A stretch of 5,049 nt of DNA from an uncultured cyanobacterium (GTDB lineage: Bacteria > Cyanobacteriota > Cyanobacteriia > PCC-6307 > Cyanobiaceae), in contig CAIKWV010000198.1 of assembly GCA_903831165.1 (NCBI GenBank), positions 1-5,049 on the forward strand. Reading direction: 5' to 3'. Within the stretch, counting starts at the first letter, position 1; each line of letters starts with the position of its first letter. This document shows positions 1 through 5,049 of the stretch, one piece after another. The notes under the pieces are model-generated. The model had not been told where the DNA came from, did not search any database, and saw only the letters and a list, made by a program, of their open reading frames with translations. Position numbers and translations under genes: made by a program.

Positions 1-897
1 ATCAAATGGCCGATGTATGCGGTGGCGGTGATGCCGGTGCTGCTGGCGGCGGGCTGGAGTGTGTTCAAGGGGCTGCCGCTGCGCCCGGATCAGCTGCTGC
101 TGTTTCTGCTGGCGGCGGTGCTGCTGCTGGCCTGGGAGAACCTGGCCAACGATGTCTTTGACGCGGACACCGGCGTCGACGCCCTGGGCAAGCCCCATTC
201 GATGGTCAACCTCACCGGCCGCCGCGATCGGGTGGCCTGGCTGGCCCATGGCGCCCTGCTGCTGGGCCTGGCCCTGATGGCCCTGGTGGCCCTGCGCAGC
301 ACGCCGCTGGTGCTGGCCCTGGTGCTGGCCTGCTGTGGCCTCGGCTACCTGTACCAGGGGCCACCGTTCCGGCTGGGGTACCGGGGGCTGGGGGAGCCGC
401 TGTGCTGGCTGGCTTTTGGTCCCTGCGCCACGGCGGCGGCCCTGCTGGCCCTGGCCCCCACGGCGGCCGGGCCCGTGGCGATCCCCTGGCTGCCGGCCCT
501 GGCCCTCGGCAGCGGGCCGGCCCTGGCCACCACCCTGGTGCTGTTCTGCTCCCATTTCCACCAGGTGCAGGAGGACGCCGCCCACGGCAAGCGCTCGCCG
601 GTGGTGCACCTCGGCACCGGTCGGGCCGCGGCCCTGGTGCCCTGGTTCGTGGCCGGCAGCCTGGCCCTGCAGTGGGCGCCGGTGCTGCTGGGTCAGTGGC
701 CGCTGACGGCGCTGCTGGGGGTGATCGGCCTGCCGCCGGCGCGCCAGCTGATCGCCCTGCTGGGTGCCCACCATGACCAGCCGGAGCGGATCGTCGGCAG
801 CAAGTTTCTGGCGTTGCGCTTTCAGGCCCTCAATGGGCTGGGGCTGGCGGCCGGGCTGGCGATCGCTCCCTGGGCCCTGGCCCTGTCCGGCCGGTGA
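1..897 (+). CDS. menA: MenA, 1,4-dihydroxy-2-naphthoate phytyltransferase (3' part, start outside window)
   Basis: This is a UbiA-superfamily membrane prenyltransferase. In cyanobacteria it joins a phytyl chain from phytyl diphosphate to 1,4-dihydroxy-2-naphthoate, giving the direct precursor of phylloquinone, the photosystem I A1 cofactor. The frame is open from base 1 and reads Ile-Lys-Trp-Pro before the first ATG at 13. Relatives have a similar Lys-rich lead-in before this helix, so ATG 13 is probably internal and the gene is cut by the window edge. Counting from that Met, the first Asp-rich motif NDVFDADTGVD lies at 46-56, followed by K60 and LTG 67-69. GYLYQGPPF lies at 111-119. The second polar motif QVQEDAAHGKRSP lies at 184-196. 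These motifs bind Mg-diphosphate in the family. The rest is a series of Leu/Ala-rich membrane helices. The stop overlaps the menC start in GTGA, suggesting translational coupling. The family call is secure; phytyl rather than another prenyl donor is inferred from the cyanobacterial context. Confidence 0.93.
   Translation: MKWPMYAVAVMPVLLAAGWSVFKGLPLRPDQLLLFLLAAVLLLAWENLANDVFDADTGVDALGKPHSMVNLTGRRDRVAWLAHGALLLGLALMALVALRSTPLVLALVLACCGLGYLYQGPPFRLGYRGLGEPLCWLAFGPCATAAALLALAPTAAGPVAIPWLPALALGSGPALATTLVLFCSHFHQVQEDAAHGKRSPVVHLGTGRAAALVPWFVAGSLALQWAPVLLGQWPLTALLGVIGLPPARQLIALLGAHHDQPERIVGSKFLALRFQALNGLGLAAGLAIAPWALALSGR
859..866. repeat. HIP1 octamer palindrome GCGATCGC
   Basis: A perfect GCGATCGC lies inside the 3' end of menA. 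This octamer is strongly over-represented in many cyanobacterial genomes. It serves here as weak taxonomic support only, since a high-GC sequence will also contain it by chance now and then. Confidence 0.6.
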
Positions 898-2090
898 GCG
901 CCCCCGGCGACGAACGCCTGGGGATGGAGTGGCGGCCCTTCCGGTTCCCGTTGCCCACGGCCCTGGTCACGGCCCACGGTGCCGTGGTGGAGCGGCGGGG
1001 CTGGCTGCTGCGTCTGAGTCGGGACGATGGCGCTGTGGGCTGGGGTGAGGCGGCCCCCTGGCCTGGCTCGGCCGAGCAGCAGCTGACCGGTCGGCGCCTG
1101 GCTGGTCAGGGGCAGAGCGCTGACGGTGGGATGTCACGGCAGCCAAAGCGATGGCCTCCGCCGCCAGCGGCTCCGGCAGCGGCAGGTTCCGCTGGGCCCC
1201 AGCCCCAGCTCGCGGCGTTGGAGATCGCGATCGCCCAGCTGGGGCCGTGGCTGGGGCGCCGGGAGTTGGAGTCGGTCTTGCCCGCTTTGCCGGCCGCTCT
1301 GGGCTTTGCCCTGGGACTGGCCCTGGCCGAGCTGGATGGGCTCGGGGCAGCGGATCGCCGTGATCGCCCCAGGGGCGAGTGCGGCGCTGCATACGAAAGC
1401 TGGGCCGGCCCCTGGCGCCCCGCTCCCGCCTCCGCCTGGTTGCTGCCGGCGGGGGGGGCGGCGCTTGTGGCGTTGGAGACGCTGTTGGCGGGGGCAGGGC
1501 CGCTGCAGGGCCGTGCGCCTGCGGAGGGGCCCCTCACCCTCAAGTGGAAGGTGGCGGCTGGACCGGATCCCGAAGAGAGGGCCGTGCTGGAGCAACTGCT
1601 GGTCCGGTTGCCGCACGGCTCCCGATTGCGACTCGATGCCAATGGCGGCTGGGATCGGGCCACCGCCCAGGCCTGGGCGGAGCGGCTGGCGTCCGACCCC
1701 CGACTGGACTGGCTGGAGCAGCCCCTGGCCCCCTCGGATCCGGAGGGATTGGCGGCGTTGGCGGCCGTCGTGCCGGTGGCCCTGGATGAATCCCTGCGGC
1801 TCGATCCCGGCCTGGGCCGCCGCTGGCCGGGTTGGCAGGTGCGCCGGCCCAGCCTGGAGGGGGATCCGAGGCCCTTGCTGCGGGCGCTCAGCTCCGGCAC
1901 CCCCCGGCTGATGCTGAGCACCGCATTTGAGACCGGCATCGGCCGGCGCTTGTTGGCCCATCTGGCGGCCTTGCAGCAGGACGGACCGACCCCCACGGCC
2001 CCGGGATTGGCCCCCGGTTGGCGGCCGGCTGGAGCGCTGTTTGCTCCGGATCCGGCGTTGGTCTGGGCGGCTGCCGTAGAGGCGCGATGA
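894..2090 (+). CDS. menC: MenC, o-succinylbenzoate synthase (enolase superfamily)
   Basis: MenC dehydrates SHCHC to o-succinylbenzoate in phylloquinone synthesis. The 398-residue product has the enolase-superfamily layout: an N-terminal capping domain with GWGE at 49-52, then a barrel. The barrel carries the KxK pair K217/K219 (LKWK), metal ligands D248 (LDAN), E275 (WLEQP) and D298 (LDES), and a late MLSTAFETGIG at 340-350. The second catalytic-region Lys, seen as Lys-Pro in E. coli MenC, is here R318-P319 (codon at 1845). From GWGE to the ALAEL helix there are about 99 residues, against about 54 in E. coli MenC. The excess is a Pro/Ala/Gln/Arg-rich stretch around residues 62-105. A second excess lies between ALAEL and KxK. 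The GTG start at 894 overlaps the menA stop by 4 bases. An ATG at 924 (residue 11) begins close to where relatives start and is a real alternative; neither has a good ribosome binding site. The gene also overlaps menE by 4 bases. Confidence 0.9.
   Translation: MSAPGDERLGMEWRPFRFPLPTALVTAHGAVVERRGWLLRLSRDDGAVGWGEAAPWPGSAEQQLTGRRLAGQGQSADGGMSRQPKRWPPPPAAPAAAGSAGPQPQLAALEIAIAQLGPWLGRRELESVLPALPAALGFALGLALAELDGLGAADRRDRPRGECGAAYESWAGPWRPAPASAWLLPAGGAALVALETLLAGAGPLQGRAPAEGPLTLKWKVAAGPDPEERAVLEQLLVRLPHGSRLRLDANGGWDRATAQAWAERLASDPRLDWLEQPLAPSDPEGLAALAAVVPVALDESLRLDPGLGRRWPGWQVRRPSLEGDPRPLLRALSSGTPRLMLSTAFETGIGRRLLAHLAALQQDGPTPTAPGLAPGWRPAGALFAPDPALVWAAAVEAR
1227..1234. repeat. HIP1 octamer palindrome GCGATCGC
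   Basis: This is a second perfect GCGATCGC copy, inside menC at the point where the sequence returns to recognisable MenC after the low-complexity insert. Together with the copy in menA it mildly supports a cyanobacterial source. Confidence 0.6.
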
Positions 2091-3349
2091 CGGCGCCCGA
2101 GCCCCTGCTGCTGGCGCTGGCCGGGGAGCCGCAAGCGCTGGCGCAGGCGCTGGAGGCGGCCTGGAGCCAGGGGCGTGTCGTGGCGCTGGCGGGGCCGGGG
2201 GAGCAGACGCGCCTGGCTGAGGCGCTGCGCCAGGACGGGGTGGTCGCGGCCCTCGGCCGGGCGCTGGAGCCGGGTTCGCCGGCGGTGCTGCTGGGCAGTG
2301 GCGGCAGCTCGGGGGCCAGGCGCTGGTGCCTGCAGCCCCTGGCCCATCTGCAGGCCTCGGCGGCGGCCAGCAGCCGCTGGCTAGAGGGGCTGGACCTGGA
2401 TCCGGCGGCCTGCGTCCATCTCAATCCGTTGCCGTTGCACCACGTCAGCGGCCTGTTGCCGCTGTTGCGTGCACGCCATGGCGGCGCCCCGTTGCGCTGG
2501 CTGGCGCCGGCCCTGCTGCGGGATCCTGGCGCCCTGGCCGAGGCGATGCCCCTGCAGCCCGGTAGGCCGGCCGTGCTTTCGCTGGTGCCCACCCAGCTGG
2601 CCCGCTTGCTGGACGAACCGACTGCGGTGGCCTGGTTGCGGAGTTGTGCGGTGATCTGGGTGGGCGGCGCGGCCCTGCCGCAGGCGCTGGCGCAGCGGGC
2701 GCGGGCGGAGCACCTGCCCCTGGCCCCCTGCTACGGCGCCACGGAGACGGCGGCGATGGTCTGTGCTCTACCGCCGCAGCGCTTTCTGGCCGGGGAGCCG
2801 GGCTGCGGCCCGCCCCTCGACGACGTGGATCTGCGCCTGGCGGCAGCCGACGGGGCGGTGGAGGTGCGCAGCCCGCGTCTGGCCCTGGGCTGGCTGGAGT
2901 CCGGTGGCCTGCGGCCCTTGCCGCTCACGGCCGCTGGCTGGTGGCGCAGTGGCGATGCCGGCCAGATCGGACCGGCCGGCCTGGAGCTGCTGGGCCGCCT
3001 CGATGGCGCCCTCAGCAGTGGCGGCGAAACCGTCTTCCCGGAGCAGCTGGAGGCCAGGCTGCAGTCCGAGGCCCGCGCCCAGGGCCTGCCGCTGGCGGCG
3101 GTGCTGCTGCTCGGCGTGGAGGAGCCCCCCTGGGGGCAGCGCCTGGTGGCCCTGGTGCGGGCCGAGGCCGGCGCCGACAGCGCCTCTTTGCTGGAGTCCC
3201 TGCAGGCGCTGGTGGCCGCCTGGCCCCCGGCCGAGCGCCCCCGCCGCTGGTGGTCCTGCCCGGAGCTGGCCGTCAGCGCCCAGGGCAAGTGGCAGCGGGG
3301 GCATTGGCGGAAGTGGTTGGGGGGGCTGGTTGTCGAGGGGGCTGGCTGA
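2087..3349 (+). CDS. menE: MenE, o-succinylbenzoate-CoA ligase (ANL superfamily)
   Basis: MenE adenylates o-succinylbenzoate with ATP and then forms OSB-CoA, the substrate for the MenB ring closure. The start is ATG 2087, overlapping the menC stop in ATGA; the same frame is open further upstream, but that part lies inside menC. The product is 420 residues. Adenylating-enzyme motifs appear in order: Gly/Ser phosphate loop GSGGSSGARR at 70-79, PLHHVSG at 116-122, VPTQL at 167-171, VGGAALP at 192-198, CYGATET at 215-221, WRSGD at 286-290, the hinge GRLDGALSSGGE at 303-314, and the C-terminal lobe with likely catalytic K401 in AQGKWQRG. Two features are unusual. Only about 69 residues precede the phosphate loop, about half of the E. 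coli MenE N-terminal lobe. The loop also lacks the usual Thr-Gly-Pro-Lys ending. Such shortening may be normal in picocyanobacteria; I infer a working enzyme because the later motifs are intact and menC adjoins. No DHNA-CoA thioesterase gene follows in the window. Confidence 0.92.
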   Translation: MTAPEPLLLALAGEPQALAQALEAAWSQGRVVALAGPGEQTRLAEALRQDGVVAALGRALEPGSPAVLLGSGGSSGARRWCLQPLAHLQASAAASSRWLEGLDLDPAACVHLNPLPLHHVSGLLPLLRARHGGAPLRWLAPALLRDPGALAEAMPLQPGRPAVLSLVPTQLARLLDEPTAVAWLRSCAVIWVGGAALPQALAQRARAEHLPLAPCYGATETAAMVCALPPQRFLAGEPGCGPPLDDVDLRLAAADGAVEVRSPRLALGWLESGGLRPLPLTAAGWWRSGDAGQIGPAGLELLGRLDGALSSGGETVFPEQLEARLQSEARAQGLPLAAVLLLGVEEPPWGQRLVALVRAEAGADSASLLESLQALVAAWPPAERPRRWWSCPELAVSAQGKWQRGHWRKWLGGLVVEGAG

Positions 3350-3577
3350 TGGCTGCCGGGGATTGCCTGGGTTCAGCGAAGGGGACGCATGGGGCAGCCT
3401 GCTGACCTGGGTGGTTTGCGGTTGTTGGCGACGACGCTGGGGAGCGTGGATCGGCGCAGCCAGTGAAGCGATGCTGGCCTGATTGTTGCCGCTGGCCTTC
3501 AGCAGAGGCGGGTTTTCAATCGAGGTCCCCTGGCTTTTGCCCGGCGCAGCGAAGCGCTCTCAGATTCCGGCTGGGTC
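3350..3577. other. Gap after menE without a convincing gene
   Basis: Nothing here can be called a gene with confidence. All three forward frames are interrupted by stops, for example TGA 3464-3466 in frame 2 and TGA 3480-3482 in frame 3. From 3467 onward frame 2 is open and reads like protein (for example FARRSEALSDSGW just before ATG 3578), yet it has no ATG, GTG or TTG before 3578. I see no -35/-10 promoter pair, no strong Shine-Dalgarno site and no stem-loop with a T-run. The stretch is the first of the window where the extreme G/C third-position bias of the men genes weakens. It may contain the decayed or unusually started 5' end of the small downstream reading frame. Confidence 0.5.
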
Positions 3578-3724
3578 ATGGGCGCCGCCTTGGTCATGGG
3601 CTCATTGTTGTTGGGGGGCTCAGCATTGGTCTTCGGGTTCAAGGCGGCGCGGCGAGCCTTCATCAAGGCCTCAGTTTCTGGTTTACTTTCGGTGCAGAAT
3701 TTGTTGCTTTGGCTGCATGGATGA
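3578..3724 (+). CDS. Small hydrophobic protein of unknown function, overlapping the next gene (start uncertain)
   Basis: From ATG 3578 this encodes 48 residues. They begin MGAALVMGSLLLGGSALVFG, a single strong membrane helix, followed by a basic turn (KAARR) and a second amphipathic, Leu-rich stretch ending LLLWLHG. The stop TGA at 3722-3724 overlaps the next gene's ATG at 3717 by 8 bases, which is typical of co-translated genes. Third codon positions favour C/G in this frame better than in the overlapping frames. The same frame stays open upstream to 3467 and also looks like protein, with NRGPLAFARRSEALSDSGW leading into the helix, but it offers only rare starts (CTG 3479, ATT 3482, CTG 3530). 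The gene may therefore be longer with a non-standard start, or a 5'-damaged remnant of a bitopic membrane protein. A polar lead followed by one helix is reminiscent of PilN-like assembly proteins, but the product is too short and no motif confirms this. I do not recognise the family. Confidence 0.45.
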   Translation: MGAALVMGSLLLGGSALVFGFKAARRAFIKASVSGLLSVQNLLLWLHG

Positions 3725-5049
3725 TCGGCAGGAGCCGCTTCAGCCCGAGCCGCGGACCTCGCGATTGGTGGATCTGCTCGGGCCTGCCGCCAGCGCCAAT
3801 CTGTTGATTTATGTCGCTGCGGTGGCCGCTGGCTCGTTGCCGCTGGCGCTGCTCAATCCCTTCTGGCAGCTGCGCTTCATTGCTTTGTTGGTCGATAACG
3901 GCGGCTTTGCCCTGATGGGTTTCGTCCTGCTTCACTTGGCGGCCTGGTTTGATCCAGGGGATCAACGGCTGGGCCTGCGTTGCGGCCAGGTCCGTGCCCT
4001 GGCGGTGGCGGTGACCCTCGGTTTCCTGTTGTTGATCCCACTGCAGCCCTGGGCGAGCTGGAACACGCTGGCTGGCGAAGCCAGGATCCAGGCTCAGGAA
4101 CGCCGGGTTCTGGAGGAACAGTTCAGCAGCTGGAGATTGGCCCTCAACCGTGCGACTGATGTCCAGGACCTGCGGCGTCGCTTCCGAGCGCTGGCAGGCC
4201 CCGCGGTCGGCGAGGCGGAAGCGCGCCTGCCCTGGCCCCAGCTGCGTCAGCAGCTCCTGGTGGGACTGGCCAAGGCCAGGGCTGACTCCCTCAGCGCCCA
4301 TGCCGGCCCCAGCAATGTGCAGATCTGGGGGGTCGTGCAGGAGAGCCTGCGGCGCATGGTGGCCGCCTTTGCCCTGGCTCTGGCCTTTGCGGCGGGGGCC
4401 CAATTGCCCGGAGAGCAGCGGTCGCTGCTGGGCTGGTGGCTGACCTCCTCCCAAGAACGGCAGGCCCGTCGGGTTATGCGACTCCAGCAGCGCCGCCAGC
4501 AGCGGGAACAGCGTCAGCGCCTGCAGGAGAACTGGCGGGCGATTGAGCGGAGCCGTCAGGAGCTGCCCTTTGCCGTTCCTGTGGAGTCAGCACCGGTGGA
4601 TGGTCTGCCTGGCTTGCAGTACACGTTTCCGTTGGACGATCTGGAGGAGGGTGGTGGCACCGGAGTCGGTGTTGCTGCTGGCATCGGTGAGGCTGACGGC
4701 CTGGGACCGGCTGGTGACATTGGTCAGGCTGGTTGGGTCGGGCCGTGGCGGAAGCGGGCTGCTTTGGAGGATCCCAGCCTGTTGCTCTCGATCGGGCTCT
4801 CGCCTGAGGGTTCTGTGGGCCTGTTGTTCAACCGCCCCATTCGGCTGTCCGGTTTCACACTGGCTGCCGCCGGGGTGAGCGGGAACACGAGTGCCATTGC
4901 TTTTCGCCAGGGCAACAACCGCTTGCTTCATGGTCCCCATCCCTGGGTCGGGGGGTTCACTTATGCCGTTGCCTGGCCGGTTCTGATCGGACCTGAGGAA
5001 CCGCTCTGGCTGGAGGGAGCCTGGCCGCAGGGGTTGGGCTTGGGCGCCG
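3717..5049 (+). CDS. HpsJ-like membrane protein with long C-terminal extension (3' end outside window)
   Basis: The frame is open from ATG 3717 to the window end: 444 residues, no stop. Membrane helices are predicted by eye at about 26-47, 55-77, 92-110 and 212-230. Residues 111-211 form a polar, helix-rich loop. The LLNPFWQLRFIALL signature at 45-58, the three-helix start and the single helix after the loop resemble cyanobacterial HpsJ-family proteins, linked to polysaccharide secretion and type IV pilus-like systems; this is from memory of the family. Residues 245-283 are a Gln/Arg-rich probable coiled coil whose charge fits a cytoplasmic side. Residues 316-345 are five Gly-containing hexads. 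Residues 350-444 look beta-rich (SIGLSPEGSVGLLFNRP) and I do not recognise them. HpsJ relatives I recall end soon after the fourth helix, so the rest looks like an added module. ATG 3717 is chosen for its 8-base overlap with the small upstream gene; no clear ribosome binding site is seen. TTG, GCT, GGT and GTT codons are much commoner than in the men genes. Confidence 0.82.
   Translation, partial: MDDRQEPLQPEPRTSRLVDLLGPAASANLLIYVAAVAAGSLPLALLNPFWQLRFIALLVDNGGFALMGFVLLHLAAWFDPGDQRLGLRCGQVRALAVAVTLGFLLLIPLQPWASWNTLAGEARIQAQERRVLEEQFSSWRLALNRATDVQDLRRRFRALAGPAVGEAEARLPWPQLRQQLLVGLAKARADSLSAHAGPSNVQIWGVVQESLRRMVAAFALALAFAAGAQLPGEQRSLLGWWLTSSQERQARRVMRLQQRRQQREQRQRLQENWRAIERSRQELPFAVPVESAPVDGLPGLQYTFPLDDLEEGGGTGVGVAAGIGEADGLGPAGDIGQAGWVGPWRKRAALEDPSLLLSIGLSPEGSVGLLFNRPIRLSGFTLAAAGVSGNTSAIAFRQGNNRLLHGPHPWVGGFTYAVAWPVLIGPEEPLWLEGAWPQGLGLGA
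4662..4751 (+). repeat. Five degenerate 18-bp tandem units encoding Gly-rich hexapeptides
   Basis: Five consecutive in-frame 18-base units encode GVGVAA, GIGEAD, GLGPAG, DIGQAG and WVGPWR. Position 2 is always V, I or L, position 3 is always Gly, and position 5 is Ala in the first four. The DNA units share a GGT/GGA...GCT core (for example ggtgaggctgac, ggtcaggctggt) but differ at many sites, so the array is old or held by selection on the protein. It sits between the coiled-coil part and the C-terminal region of the HpsJ-like protein and probably forms a flexible or extended linker. Confidence 0.6.

Noticed and set aside
1106..2347. 413-codon open frame on the minus strand across menC and menE
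   Set aside because: It overlaps two well-supported genes. Its product is Ser/Arg/Pro/Ala-rich with no recognisable motif, the usual artefact of strong G/C third-position bias on the opposite strand.
3349..3405. 18-codon ORF starting in TGATG overlap with the menE stop
   Set aside because: It is too short and featureless; the overlap pattern alone does not make a gene.
3434..3447. Perfect inverted repeat acgct-gggg-agcgt after menE as a possible terminator
   Set aside because: A 5-bp stem with no following T-run is too weak for an intrinsic terminator in such GC-rich DNA.
3463..3807. 114-codon plus-strand frame starting at GTG 3463
   Set aside because: The product is rich in Cys, Trp, Arg and Pro with poor codon signature. 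It conflicts with the better-supported frame-2 small protein and the start of the HpsJ-like gene.
3663..4454. 263-codon open frame on the minus strand under the HpsJ-like gene
   Set aside because: The product is Gln/Gly/Pro-rich without a domain, while the plus strand gives clear membrane helices and a family-like layout.
4662..4751. Hexads as a left-handed beta-helix (hexapeptide transferase) domain
   Set aside because: The Val/Ile/Leu-Gly spacing fits, but the small residue falls at the wrong position of the hexad and only five units exist, too few to form the helix.

Overview
The window looks like a piece of a GC-rich unicellular alpha-cyanobacterium (Cyanobium / Synechococcus type). The taxonomic evidence is indirect. 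There is a tightly packed menA-menC-menE phylloquinone block of picocyanobacterial style, two perfect copies of the cyanobacterial palindrome GCGATCGC (HIP1), and a downstream membrane protein resembling the cyanobacterial HpsJ family. All genes called are on the + strand.

Positions 1-3349 hold three genes for vitamin K1 (phylloquinone) synthesis. They are joined by 4-base stop/start overlaps, GTGA at 894-897 and ATGA at 2087-2090. The first is the 3' part of menA (DHNA phytyltransferase, start outside the window). It is followed by complete menC (o-succinylbenzoate synthase) and complete menE (o-succinylbenzoate-CoA ligase). MenC makes OSB, MenE activates it to OSB-CoA, and MenA attaches the phytyl chain after ring closure and thioester hydrolysis by enzymes encoded elsewhere. 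The quinone made is the A1 cofactor of photosystem I. MenC has an Arg where the family usually has its second active-site Lys, and it carries extra sequence. MenE has a short N-terminal lobe and a divergent ATP-binding loop.

Positions 3350-3577 hold no convincing gene. From about 3467 the codon pattern fits a short hydrophobic reading frame with no ordinary start until ATG 3578. It ends at 3724 and overlaps the next gene by 8 bases.

Positions 3717-5049 (running off the right edge) encode a large multi-domain membrane protein. Its first ~230 residues have an HpsJ-like layout: three N-terminal membrane helices, a ~100-residue extracytoplasmic segment and a fourth helix. A Gln/Arg-rich probable coiled coil, a Gly-rich run of five six-residue repeats and an unrecognised beta-rich C-terminal region follow. 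Base composition and codon use are visibly less GC-extreme here than in the men block. The C-terminal part of this protein and the small upstream frame are the least explained parts of the window. I saw no tRNA, rRNA, CRISPR array, insertion sequence or convincing promoter or terminator.
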